64,000 nucleotides of DNA from Streptomyces cadmiisoli. GTDB lineage: Bacteria > Actinomycetota > Actinomycetes > Streptomycetales > Streptomycetaceae. Made by a program: the position numbers and the translations under genes. The notes beneath the pieces were generated by a model. That model ran no database searches. It was not told where the DNA came from and was given only the letters and a program-made list of their open reading frames with translations. Of this stretch, positions 35,735 to 44,316 are shown one piece after another; position 1 is the first letter of the stretch, and the number at the start of each line of letters is the position of its first letter. The stretch lies in assembly GCF_003261055.1 (NCBI RefSeq), contig NZ_CP030073.1, positions 9,114,001-9,178,000 of the forward strand. Direction: 5' to 3'.

Positions 35735-37546
35735 CAGGGCCTCCCGGCATTGCTTGGTTAGATTCGCATCCCCGAGCTACCGAGAGGCCCTGTCTTCATG
35801 CGCGCACAACGGGAAGATCACCCCGGCGGGAAACCTGTTCGACCCGCACGTTCCATGATCGGTTGAGATACGGCTTCTCAGCCGACGCCGGGGTTGGGGT
35901 CTGGGTTTCGGGTCGGCCGGTTCGCCAGGCGGTGCGTTCGGCTCGGAGGTGGGCGAGGGTGGTGGAGTAGCGGCGGGTGCGGGTGGAGAAGTGGCCGCGG
36001 AAGCCGAGCATGTGGGCCCATTGACGCAGGCGGAGGTGGGCGTGCCGGCGGTTGGTGGCGAGGTGCCAGGCTGTGTGGATCATGCGGCGGGCGTGGTCAG
36101 TGATGTCGTACTTGTGCAGCTCGGCGAGGAGGCGGAGTCGGTGGTCGAGGGTGCCGGTGGTGGTCTCGGCGCCCTTGGTGGCGTACTTGGCGATGTAGCC
36201 GGCGACGTGCCGCTCGGTGACCGGGCCGCTACCGGTGAAGTCGGTGCCGCGGATCGCGCGGACGTCGATCTGTCGCCCGAACCGGAATACCAACCGTCCT
36301 GCCCGATCTGAGTTTTCGGGCTGGGACGCGGAGATGTCCCTGGCGGGCTGTGGTTGCTTCGGCGGTTCGCCCTCGTGATGGACGCGGGTGCGTGCGGCGG
36401 CAGCGCGGACGGCGTGGTCGAGGAGCTGGACGCTGGCCCAGGCGGGCGGGGTGCTGGTGGGGCCGGTGGGTCCGTCGAGGCGGATGACGGCGTGAAAGTG
36501 GACCTGGCCCCGTTTCTGGTACTCGGCCACCTTCGCGTACGAGAGCGTGGCGTGGTCCCGCAGGGTCCGTTGCGTGAGCCCGGCGGCCTTGGCGATCTCG
36601 CGGCGCAGGTGGGTAGTGAAGCGGGCCCACAGGGCCGGGGCGTGCGCGTTCCACAGCACCGCGCCCGCGTAGTCGTACCGCTCGGGATCGAGCGGCGTAC
36701 CCAGGAGCGGGTCGTCGTCCGGGTGGGAGTGGCCGCAGTGGCAGCGGCCGGTGTCGGGCTGGTTGTGGACGGGCCCGAAGCCGGGTGCGGTGAGGGTGGC
36801 GAACACGCGCGGGTGGGCGGCAACGCTGGCGGGGACGGTCTTGCCGCCGCGCAGGCCTGCGGCGATGAGTTGGTAGGTGTCGTAGCGGTAGACGGTGGAG
36901 CAGGCCGGACAGCGGGTCGCGCGACGGTTGCCGCAGCGGACCAGCAGTTCGCCTGCCGGGAGCCGACTGGAGTCGAAGTGGTCGAGGATCTCACCGGTCG
37001 CGGTGTCCAGGCGGGTGCGGTGCCCGGTGAGGCGGATCGGGTGCGCGCATCCGCCGAGTCCGGCTATCTGCCGTGCGAGGGGTGGGAGTTGGCCGGTGGC
37101 GGCGAGCTTGGCCAGCTTGGCGGTGAGCCTGGCGCGACGCTCCAGCGCCCGCCCTGCAGCGGCAGAGGCGGTGACGTCTGCCGGGCAGGTCGGTGCCGTG
37201 AACGGCGACGTCGGACGCGAGGCGGCTGGAACGGTCGTGGAGTACGGAAGTTGGAGCTGTGCGGACATGCGAGAAGAGGCCTTTCGGCGAGTACGCGGAA
37301 GCGGTACGGCGCGGGGCACGTGGGCAGGCCGAAGTGATCGGCTCACAGGGGAACGGGGCGCCTCGGAGTTGGGCGCGGGGGCCGGACCAGGGGATGGTCG
37401 GCGGGGCGCGGTGGTGATCACCGACGGGTGCGTGACGTTAACATCGTCTGACAGGCGCATTCAAGTGCATCCCTCCTCATTCCTTTCTGCTGGCGGTGGG
37501 ACGCGGGTAGTGTGGGGCCGGTTTCCCGGTTTGGACGGGCCGGATT

Positions 37547-38002
37547 GTGCTGGTAGAGGGCGTGGAAAGCGGGGTGAGCGGCGTGGTGGTGGGGCGGCGC
37601 GGGCGCAGGCTGGCCGGTGGCGGGGTATCGCTGACGTTCGAGGTCATCGCCGAGACCGTGCGCGAGCGGATCCGCTCCGGTGGGCTGCGGCCGGGTGACG
37701 CGCTGCCGACGCAGGCCGTGTTGATGCGGGAGTTCGGGGCGTCGAGCCTGACCGTGCAGAAGGCCATGGCCCTGCTGAAGCAGGACGGGTGGGCGGTCTC
37801 CCGCCCCGGCAAGGGCGCCTTCGTCGCCCACCGCGACTACCCCGATGGCCCCGACGGTCCGGAGGCGACCGCACCCGCCGGCGGGACGACGGCCCGCGTC
37901 GAGGCGCTGGAACGAGCGCTGGCCGAGGCTGCTCAGCAGATCGCCGACCTTCGTGGCCGCGTCGAGGCCTTGGAGTCGGACGTCAGCGACCGGGGCCACT
38001 GA
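37547..38002 (+). CDS. GntR-family regulator of the AICE
   Basis: A 151-residue regulator divergent from rep. A winged-helix GntR domain occupies about residues 28-95 (VIAETVRERIRSGGLRPGDALPTQAVLMREFGASSLTVQKAMALLKQDGWAVSRPGKGAFV), followed by a short coiled coil (RVEALERALAEAAQQIADLRGRVEALESDV) instead of an effector-binding domain. In pSAM2 the GntR-type KorSA represses element genes; this gene occupies the comparable place, so control of rep-xis-int is a reasonable inference. The exact start is uncertain; in-frame GTG codons lie upstream of VSLTFEV. Confidence 0.85.
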   Translation: MLVEGVESGVSGVVVGRRGRRLAGGGVSLTFEVIAETVRERIRSGGLRPGDALPTQAVLMREFGASSLTVQKAMALLKQDGWAVSRPGKGAFVAHRDYPDGPDGPEATAPAGGTTARVEALERALAEAAQQIADLRGRVEALESDVSDRGH

Positions 38003-38503
38003 CCCGCCGTGGCGCGTGGCCCGGGGCGTGCGTTCAGATTTTCTCTTCGAGGTTCAAGGCGGGCCCCGCCCGCCGAGGCTGGCCGCCGTCGCCGACCGAC
38101 CCGCAGTAGGACGAGGTACTGACGCCCGTGCCAAGCCGCATCGAGGTGCCGGTCTCGGGCATGAGCCTGGATCAACACGGCTCCATAGGAGACAAGTTGC
38201 AGGCATGGCGTCCGGGCGCGTTGCGCAGCAAGCTATCGCCTACGACCGTCCTACGGCCGGATCGCAGGCACAGGGCCGACCAGGGGGCCGACCCTCAACA
38301 CCCGTCGCCGGCTCACCGAGGGCGGTGGCCGACGTCGCCTCCGGCGGGGAGCAAAGCCCCCGGCCACCCCCGGCGACCATTCCCGCCCCGGCTCCCACGC
38401 GGCGAGGCTGACCGACGCACAAGCCCCGCCGCCCGCATACCGAGGGCCGCCCCGACAAACGACCGCCGAGAGGCGACCGGGCGTGCCTGGTCGCCAAGAC
38501 CCT
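38003..38503. other. AICE right end, no gene recognised
   Basis: About 500 bases after the GntR gene without a convincing frame. Open stretches are Pro/Arg-rich compositional artefacts. No conjugation gene (TraB-like FtsK ATPase) is present, so the element appears unable to transfer itself. Confidence 0.5.
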
Positions 38504-38525
38504 TGACGGCAGTAGTGACGGCAAC
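38504..38525. repeat. att-like repeat 2 (right end)
   Basis: TGACGGCAGTAGTGACGGC followed by AAC, one T shorter than the copies at 32355 and 39511. Read as the attR-side arm of the integrative element spanning about 32.35-38.53 kb. Confidence 0.55.
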
Positions 38526-38616
38526 AACCACGAACAACCCCGGCCGAACCCGTACCTCAGCGGACCACCGAATACCACTTGACCTGCGAAAACGCAGGTA
38601 GAGAGGGGCCGCGTAG

Positions 38617-39015
38617 CACACGTACTATGTGCTCGCTGGGACCACGCCGGTACTTGTTCACAACAGCAACTGTGTACCCGAGGTTCGGACCCTTCCGAGT
38701 CGTAGTTCGGCCTTCAGGGCGGCGAAGAGGGATCTTGGGATTCCGAACGGCCAGCAGCCTGACGAGTTGAACATGGTGCCGATGACGAACCGTAAGGGGG
38801 AAAACATCTTGAATCCCGACGGAACTCGAGTGATGACCCGCGAATACGTATTCACGCGTGGCGGCGGCGATCGCGTGATCATTCAGGATCATTCATACGG
38901 CCACTACTACGGCGAAGGGGGCGTGGGCGATCAAGGGGCGCATTTCAATGTCCGCCCGTACAGCAATCCAAGGACTGGGAAAGTCCCGGGTACGGCTCAG
39001 CATTACGAGTACTAG
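38617..39015 (+). pseudogene. Orphan RHS toxin tip (silent cassette)
   Basis: The frame begins right after TAG 38614 with HTYYVLAGTTPVLVHNSNC, matching the last 15 or so residues of the Hint domain of the RHS gene (HTYYVLAGATPVLVHNSGG). It then encodes a different toxin: SSAFRAAKRDLGIPNGQQP, REYVFTRGGGDRVIIQDHS, GHYYGEGGVGDQGAHFNVRP. The His-rich HSYGH and AHFNVRP segments resemble HNH/endonuclease VII-type nuclease tips. There is no ribosome binding site and no usable start ahead of the tip, so it is a spare module that needs recombination with the expressed gene. An Imm50 gene follows. Confidence 0.82.
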
Positions 39016-39029
39016 AGAGGATATTTGAG

Positions 39030-39422
39030 TTGCAGTGGATTGACGCCATCAGCAACCCGAAGCCGGTGCTGGCTATCTACGGAGAAGACGTACCTGCGCT
39101 CGAGGGTGTACGCATCGAAGAGATCTGCTTGAGTCCGAATGGTCCTACGCTTCGCCTGCGATTCGATCTTCCCACTTTCCCAGGGCAGCCCCCTGCGAAA
39201 TGGCGGCGCGATGGCATGAACGTGGTTCAGCTCGAAGTCTCCTTTGGCGGTCTGCATGAGATCTCGATTGACAGACTGGCGACCAACTCTTTGTGTGACC
39301 TGAAGGTGCAAAAGAGCGGCTTGCTTCAGTTCTCCGCCGAATCCGATTCCGTAAGGCTTCGAGGTGTCGCGGACGAAGCGACGATCTTGCGGATCTCTGC
39401 GTACGCATCAGGGAGCTTCTGA
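39030..39422 (+). CDS. Imm50-family immunity protein
   Basis: A 130-residue protein: WIDAISNPKPVLAIYGEDVP, then LEGVRIEEICLSPNGPTLRLRFDLPTFPGQPPAKW and NVVQLEVSFGGLHEISI. These segments fit Imm50, a family found next to polymorphic toxins. TTG 39030 is used, with GAGAGG 9 bases upstream. It follows the orphan nuclease tip by 14 bp, so it should neutralise that toxin. It may be expressed while the toxin tip is silent, protecting against kin that carry the toxin (inference). A/T content is higher than in neighbours, typical of exchanged toxin modules. Confidence 0.85.
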   Translation: MQWIDAISNPKPVLAIYGEDVPALEGVRIEEICLSPNGPTLRLRFDLPTFPGQPPAKWRRDGMNVVQLEVSFGGLHEISIDRLATNSLCDLKVQKSGLLQFSAESDSVRLRGVADEATILRISAYASGSF

Positions 39423-39510
39423 CGGCGCAAAGCGGAAGCGCGCGACGAAGGGTTGCCATTGCGAATTTGGCTTGGTTTCCCTTGTGTGGCCCGGCGTTCC
39501 TGAGCGCCCC

Positions 39511-39533
39511 TGACGGCAGTAGTTGACGGCAAC
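39511..39533. repeat. att-like repeat 3 (second integrase)
   Basis: Identical to the 23-base repeat at 32355-32377, and placed equally close to the 3' end of an integrase gene, here the decayed copy. It marks the left end of a second, mostly deleted element of the same kind. Confidence 0.65.
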
Positions 39534-39567
39534 GGCGGCGGACACCATGCGTCCGCCGCCGTTGCCG
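39527..39567 (-). terminator. Terminator-like hairpin after int remnant
   Basis: A 17-bp perfect stem, CGGCAACGGCGGCGGAC with GTCCGCCGCCGTTGCCG, loop ACCATGC. It lies just past the stop of the minus-strand integrase remnant and overlaps the att-like repeat. Confidence 0.6.
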
Positions 39568-39575
39568 TACGTATG

Positions 39576-40135
39576 TCAGGGGCGGTCAAGGGCGCGGCCG
39601 AGGAGGTCGATGGCATCTCGCTGGAGGCGGAGTCGGACGTGGGCGTAGACAGTGGCGGTGACGCCGATGTGGGCGTGGCCGAGGAGTTCCTTGATCACGA
39701 CGAGGTCAATGCCCTGCTCCAGGAGCAGGGTGGCGGTGGAGTGGCGAAGGTCGTGGAAGCGGATGTGCCGGAGCCCTGCCCGATTGAGGAGGCGGCCGAA
39801 GCGGCGTGTGAGGTTGGCGGGGTCGGGCTGCCGGTTCGGGTGGTGAAGACGAGCCCGCTGTCCGTCCAGCCCACTCCGGCGGCCTGGCGCTCTTCCTGCT
39901 GTCGCTTCCTGTGGCTCTTCAGCGAGTGGATGCACTCAGTGGGGAGGGCGATACGGCGTTCGGAGGCTCGGGTCTTGGTGTGCAGGACGGTCAGCCCGTC
40001 GGTGCGGGTGCGCTGGAGGGAGCGGTGAATGCTGGCCGTGCCGCCGTCGAGGTCGAGGTCTTCCCAGTGCAGGCCGAGGAGTTCGCCCCTGCGGAGCCCA
40101 GTGCGAAGGGCGACCCGCGCGGAACGTTGGAGCAT
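39576..40135 (-). pseudogene. int: Decayed AICE integrase, C-terminal part
   Basis: Tyrosine recombinase fragment closely related to the integrase at 32379. It begins near MLQRSARVALRTGLRRGELLGLHWEDL and loses frame after FTTRTGSP; the other frame continues PANLTRRFGRLLNRAGLRHIRFHDLRHSTATLLLEQG and LLGHAHIGVTATVYAHV. Compared with the intact gene, about four bases are missing near 39823. The N-terminal half is deleted, so it is inactive although Arg, HxxR and Tyr positions remain. Confidence 0.85.
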
Positions 40136-40153
40136 GGCCCCGCCCCTTCTCGT

Positions 40154-40181
40154 GCTGATCGCTGATCGCTGATCGCTGATC
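40154..40181. repeat. Four tandem 7-bp repeats
   Basis: GCTGATC repeated four times without interruption, between the integrase remnant and the SRPBCC gene. It sits at the deletion junction where the second element was lost; no function is evident. Confidence 0.8.
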
Positions 40182-40185
40182 GGAG

Positions 40186-40638
40186 TCAGACTTCGCCGCG
40201 CCACGCGCCGGTCTCGGTGCCGCCGCGGGACTCGATGAACCCCTTGAACCGCTCGAGGTCACCGGTGGCCTGGCGCTTGACGAAGCCGAGCTTGTCCCCG
40301 ACGGTCTCGGCCAGGCCCTCGGGCTCGTAGTCGAGCTGCAGCATGATCTTGGTCGTGTGGTCGTCGATGTAGTGGAAGGTGACGACACCGGCCTGGTGGG
40401 CCTGTCCGCCGACCGAGCTCCAGGCCACCCGCTCATCCGGGATCTGCTCGGTGATCTCCGCGTCGAACTCCCGCTCCACCCCGCCGATCTTCGTCTTCCA
40501 GTGCGTGAGGGTGTCCGTGCGCTGCTCGATCCGCTCGACACCGTCCATGAACTGCGGAAAGTCCTCGAATTGCGTCCATTGGTTGTACGCCGCGCGGACG
40601 GGGACGTGGACCTCGATGGATTCCTCAACCTGGGACAT
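40186..40638 (-). CDS. SRPBCC-family (polyketide cyclase-like) protein
   Basis: A 150-residue START-like protein: MSQVEESIEVHVPVRAAYNQ, WTQFEDFPQFMDGVERIEQ, ERVAWSSVGGQAHQAGVVTFHYID and KIMLQLDYEPEGLAETVGDKLG. Such proteins have a helix-grip fold enclosing a hydrophobic cavity; many Streptomyces copies are stress-associated cyclase/dehydrase-type proteins of unknown ligand. The start is ATG 40638 with GAGAGGA upstream on the minus strand. It stands alone between element debris on both sides. Confidence 0.88.
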   Translation of the reverse strand: MSQVEESIEVHVPVRAAYNQWTQFEDFPQFMDGVERIEQRTDTLTHWKTKIGGVEREFDAEITEQIPDERVAWSSVGGQAHQAGVVTFHYIDDHTTKIMLQLDYEPEGLAETVGDKLGFVKRQATGDLERFKGFIESRGGTETGAWRGEV

Positions 40639-40893
40639 GGCCTGTCCTCTCTGCGAACCATGACGGCTCTCGCCAGAGGGCCGGGTTTCCAGCTCCGGCG
40701 ACAGTCATGCGTACGACCATCCGGGGCGTAGCGGCCCGCCGATCGCGGAACGGGTCGGCGGAGTCGACTCCGGCCGCAGTCGGAGCAGTGGGAGCGGCCC
40801 GCGGTCACCGTGGCGTGCGAGATGAGCTGGTCGTGGCGGTGGTGCCGGTGTGGGTCGGTGCGCTTGCTCAGGGTCCGCCGGGTGTGATCGACG

Positions 40894-41028
40894 CTCGCCG
40901 AGCGTGTGCGCCGGCTGCCGGTCATCGACGGTCACGACCTTGTCAGCATGGTCGCGCAGGCCGACGTGGCGCGCGCTCTGTCCGATGCGACGGTCGTCGA
41001 CCTCCTCGAGGCGCTCTCCACCGATTGA
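40894..41028 (+). pseudogene. CBS-domain protein, C-terminal remnant
   Basis: The frame reads LAERVRRLPVIDGHDLVSMV, then AQADVARALSDATVVDLLEALSTD and TGA at 41026. This matches the second half of a CBS domain (nucleotide-binding regulatory module). The rest of the gene is absent; upstream sequence has no matching frame. It is a relic. Confidence 0.6.
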
Positions 41029-41306
41029 TGGCCGCGGCAAACCGGCGGCCTGTCTGTCCCGGCACGCGAAGCACGAGGCTATTCCTGGGAAACGCCGGGA
41101 CGACGTGAGGATGCTGCTGGTGCTACACCCGCCGCGGTCGATGTAGTCCCCTGGCTCAGCGGCCGAAGCGGACCTGTCTCCGCGACTTCACCCTCCGACC
41201 GGCCGGACGTTTCATCTCTCCCACGTGAAACGCTGGTTCCTGTGCGAGGGCCTCTCGTACATTTGTTGATCACTGTCGAGCGGCCCGGCGGCCGAGCACG
41301 GTTTTC

Positions 41307-42404
41307 TCACATGCGTGCCTCCGCGGGCGTCCTGCGGTGATCGTCCGCGATCTGCGCAGCCAGGGCTTCCGGTCTGCCGCTGTCCAGCCCGCATGAGCAC
41401 CGCACCACCGCGCATCCCGTCGGGTCGTGTTCGACCCATCCACCTCGGTGAGTCCTGTCGCGGACGAGGGTATGCACGACGGTTGTGTGTTCCACCATGG
41501 GGGACGCATGCCCTTTAAAGCCGTCCTGGTGACGGGTGCGGTTCTTGTGGATGTGCCGTGTGTCGGGGTCGACGGTGGACACCGCCCGGTCCGTCACCGT
41601 GCGCTTCGCGATACGCCAGCGGCCATCGCGCCCGTCGGAGTCCTCGGCGGGTTCCACGTCCTGGCCGGCGACCAGGGCCAGCAGGCCGACCGCGTTCGCC
41701 GCCTTCTCGCCCAGGTTCTGCTCGGGCAGGCGCCCGAGCAGGTTGAGGGCGTCGGTGACCAGCGCGTCGGCCAGCGCGGCGCGGGCCGACTCGTCGTCCC
41801 AGGCGATCCTCGGCTTGCCCGGGTCGGTGTAGTCGTGCGCCCGGCAGTGCCCCGCGGCCACCTCCTCCGCGCCGGGAACCTCGCGGATCACCCGGCGGAT
41901 CGCGGAGATGATCTGGGTGACGGTGTCCTGGGTGGCCACCGCGTCATCGAGCACGGTGGAGTCCAGCGCCCGCCGCTGCCTGCCCTTGAGCACACCGGTC
42001 GCGGCCACGACCTCTTTGACCTTGGTGAAGATCCGCATCGGATCGGCCGAATGACGCAGCCGACGCCGGAAGTACGTCAGCAGCGACGGATCGAACGCCA
42101 TGTCGTACAGCCCGAGCCCGCAAGCGGCCTTCCACCGCAGGTCACACCGCAGTTCCTGGACCGTCTCGAAATCCGACAGCCCCTGCAGGCTCTGCAACAC
42201 CACCGTCGCGGCCAGCACCTGCGGCGGCAGACTCGGCCGCCCGTTGGACGAGGGATACATGTCCGCGAACATCGACGGCGGGAACAGCGCCTCGCGATGT
42301 TCGGCCAGGAACGCGAACACACTCCCGGCCGGGATCAACTCCCGGCAGGTCTCCCACACATCCGGCCCGACCAACTCCCCAGCCCATTCCCCCTGCATGC
42401 TCAC
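41307..42404 (-). pseudogene. IS1182-family transposase, C-terminally truncated
   Basis: The first 295 or so residues follow the IS1182 pattern: FAFLAEHREALFPPSMFADMYPSSNGRPSLPPQVLAATVVLQSLQGLSDFETV, RRALDSTVLDDAVATQDTV and RHIHKNRTRHQDGFKGH. Intact proteins have about 500-550 residues. At about 41520 the homology stops and an unrelated 65-residue tail follows (HDPTGCAVVRCSCGLDSGRPEALAAQIADDH), which looks like another protein's fragment. The catalytic C-terminal region is lost. The left IS end is near 42462, where AAGGCTGCTGAAAATC lies ahead of the gene. Confidence 0.85.
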
Positions 42405-42466
42405 AAGACTGGCCCCAACTCCACCGAGCCGGGGCCAGAACCCGAGATTTTCAGCAGCCTTCTAGG

Positions 42467-43657
42467 TCAGCGTGCCCGGGCGAGGTCCAGCAGGTGGTGC
42501 ATGACCGCCACCGGCAGTGCCGGATTGCCTGCGGCAGCGGCGGCATGTGCCGGCAGGGTGAGCCGCCGGAGCAGTTCATCGGCGGGCAGCCTGGGGTCGC
42601 GCACCGCCCAGCCACCCACCTCAGGGTCGTCGGCCAGCCGCAGCACCAGCTCCGGCCCGGCCTCCGGGTCGTCCAACGCGGCGTGCCGCAGCCGCGGGTT
42701 GGGGTCGTCGGCGAACCGCGCCAACCCGGGCCGGGCGAAGTTGCGGTGGTTGCGGTACCCCGACCAGTACCGGTCCTGCACCGTGGCGTACAGCTCCACC
42801 AGCAGCTCGTGCGGCGCGTCCTCGCACGATTCGGCCAATGTGCGCCGCACCCACTCGTCCTCGTCCGCGGCCAGCAGGGCTACCACGCCCGGCGTCAGGT
42901 GCGGCTGAGCCGCGAGCACCCGCCGCAGCCCGACGTGCGCCGACCGCGCGATCCGGCGGGCCGCCTCCGGGTCGGTCGCCTGCCGTGCGATCCAGGGCGG
43001 CGGCGACCAGAAGTGCTGCCACACCGTGCAAGGGATGGCCGTGCGCTGTTCCTCCGTCAGCTCCTCCCGCATCGATACCGCGAGCCGGACGTCGTTCTCG
43101 GGATCCTCCGCCAGTCGCAGGGCCAGGACGGTCGGTACCTCGGGATCAGCAGCGGCCTTCATCCGCACCGCCGGATCCGGGTGCGTCACCCGCTGCTCCG
43201 CCATCAGCACGGGCGGCGGCTCCTGCACCGCGACGGGCGGTTTCTCACTCTCGCCGACGATCCGACGGATCTTCGGTTCCAGGTCCTGCGCCAGGATCTC
43301 CAGCACCCCGGCAGGGATACGGCGCTTGTACTCGAAGAGCATCACCGCGTACACGAACCGGACCCGTGGTTCCGGATCCCGCGCAAGCCGGGCCAGCACG
43401 TCGACGTCCGCCGTCGCGTTCTCCGTCACGTCCAGCCGGTGCTGGATCTGCGGCGAAGCCACCAGCAGCTCCGTCGCTGCGGCATCCAAGGTCCTGTGCT
43501 TGAGCCAGAAGCTCGGCATCGGCAGCTCGTCGAACTCCAGCAGCCGGGCCAGGATCTCCACCGGCAGCACCTGATTGCCCGCCAGCCCCTGGAGCCAGCC
43601 GTCCACCACATCGCCATCCGCAGTTGCCCGCTCCAGCGCCCCACCCAGTCCGTCCAT
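42467..43657 (-). CDS. Leucine-rich variant / HEAT-like repeat protein
   Basis: A 396-residue protein built of short helical repeats: VDVLARLARDPEPRVRFVYAVML, RVTHPDPAVRMKAAADPEVPTVLALRLAEDPENDVRLAVSM, LTPGVVALLAADEDEWVRRTLAES and GLARFADDPNPRLRHAAL. This is the leucine-rich-variant/HEAT type that serves protein binding. No catalytic motif, signal or membrane segment. ATG 43657 is chosen; longer in-frame starts add Arg-rich leader. It directly abuts the IS1182 remnant, whose end lies a few bases past its stop. Confidence 0.8.
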   Translation of the reverse strand: MDGLGGALERATADGDVVDGWLQGLAGNQVLPVEILARLLEFDELPMPSFWLKHRTLDAAATELLVASPQIQHRLDVTENATADVDVLARLARDPEPRVRFVYAVMLFEYKRRIPAGVLEILAQDLEPKIRRIVGESEKPPVAVQEPPPVLMAEQRVTHPDPAVRMKAAADPEVPTVLALRLAEDPENDVRLAVSMREELTEEQRTAIPCTVWQHFWSPPPWIARQATDPEAARRIARSAHVGLRRVLAAQPHLTPGVVALLAADEDEWVRRTLAESCEDAPHELLVELYATVQDRYWSGYRNHRNFARPGLARFADDPNPRLRHAALDDPEAGPELVLRLADDPEVGGWAVRDPRLPADELLRRLTLPAHAAAAAGNPALPVAVMHHLLDLARAR

Positions 43658-43866
43658 CCCGCCATTCTCGCTGCCCCGACGCCGTGGGTTCGCCGCTGGC
43701 CAGCGCCACCAGGCCCGCCCAGCAAGGGCGCACGCCCGGCCATGGAGGAGCACGGAAAGGGACGCTGGGGCCCGGTCGCGGCTGCCGTCGCGATTTCGTG
43801 ATCGGCGATTGCGGGGCTGCAATTTTCTCCGCGTAATCCCCCGCCCCACCGGACCCCGGTGACCGC

Positions 43867-44277
43867 TCAGACGGCTACACGAATCGGCATAGCGTCCGCA
43901 CGTCCATAGGCGAGTACCTGGGCGAGGACTTCTCGGAACAGGACGACGTCCTCGGCCGGGGCTTCAATGACAGCTTCGATCTCGCTGTCGCTCAACCGCA
44001 GGTCATCCAGCGCTTCAGGGTCAAGCGAGACGCGGAGGATGTTGCCCGCTAGAACGGCTTCGCGCACACAGCCGTACGCGGTCCCCTGTCCGGCTGTGAC
44101 CAGGCAGTGTGTGTCCATGCCCAAGGCGACCTCCTGATCATCTGGGTCATCCTCGCCCGCCATGAACATCAAAATGAATCCGCTTCCGTCCTCCCCTTCG
44201 GCGAGAGCAGCCTCGGTGAAGTAGCCGTCAGGGTCGATCTCTGTTGTGGCGACACGAGCAGTGAACCGGTATGTCAT
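43867..44277 (-). CDS. Imm10-like immunity protein
   Basis: A 136-residue acidic protein: GFILMFMAGEDDPDDQEVALGMDTHCLVTAGQGTAYGCVREAVLAGNILRVSLDPEAL. The ALGMDT core followed by a strand with Tyr-Gly and L-x-V-x-LDPEA matches Imm10 immunity proteins of polymorphic-toxin systems. No toxin gene lies beside it, so it would be an orphan, perhaps protecting against RHS-type toxins of neighbours. The start is ATG 44277. Confidence 0.7.
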   Translation of the reverse strand: MTYRFTARVATTEIDPDGYFTEAALAEGEDGSGFILMFMAGEDDPDDQEVALGMDTHCLVTAGQGTAYGCVREAVLAGNILRVSLDPEALDDLRLSDSEIEAVIEAPAEDVVLFREVLAQVLAYGRADAMPIRVAV

Positions 44278-44316
44278 GACGGGGTTCTATCAGGGCGTTC
44301 AGCTGAGGCAGGACAC

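Larger units (their letters stand above)
34223..35877 (-). mobile_element. IS5-family element with passenger ORF
   Basis: A 1655-bp element. Left end GAAGCCGTATCTCAACCGA is matched, inverted, by TCGGTTGAGATACGGCTTC at the right end; target duplication TCA on both sides. It carries a transposase on the minus strand and a coiled-coil protein gene on the plus strand, convergent and overlapping by 53 bp. A hairpin leader (AGGGCCTCCCGG/CCGAGAGGCCCT, about 35739-35804) precedes the transposase. It interrupts the AICE rep gene. Confidence 0.88.
33874..37268 (-). pseudogene. AICE replication initiator split by an IS
   Basis: RepSA-like rolling-circle initiator. The 5' part (37268-35878) contains zinc-type Cys pairs (CGNRRATRCPAC, CHCGHSH), the HUH motif in RGQVHFHAVIRLDG and the nucleophile tyrosine region YIAKYATKG. 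An IS lies at 34223-35877 between TCA repeats (34220-34222, 35878-35880). Removing it joins TPASAE to TQTGQTDGSQ in frame and continues to SHWQFAGTGLLPELEHLADLLA, the expected C-terminus, ending at 33874. The reconstructed protein is 578 residues from ATG 37268, preferred over 37460. As it stands the product ends in IS sequence (KPYLNRSWNV) and may be partly active, since the HUH and Tyr motifs are upstream. Confidence 0.88.

Noticed and set aside
40154..40181. Possible CRISPR-like array
   Set aside because: Only 7-bp units directly adjoining one another, without spacers.
41307..41520. C-terminal tail of the IS1182 ORF as a genuine part of the transposase
   Set aside because: Homology stops after HQDGFKGH and the rest resembles an unrelated protein fragment.
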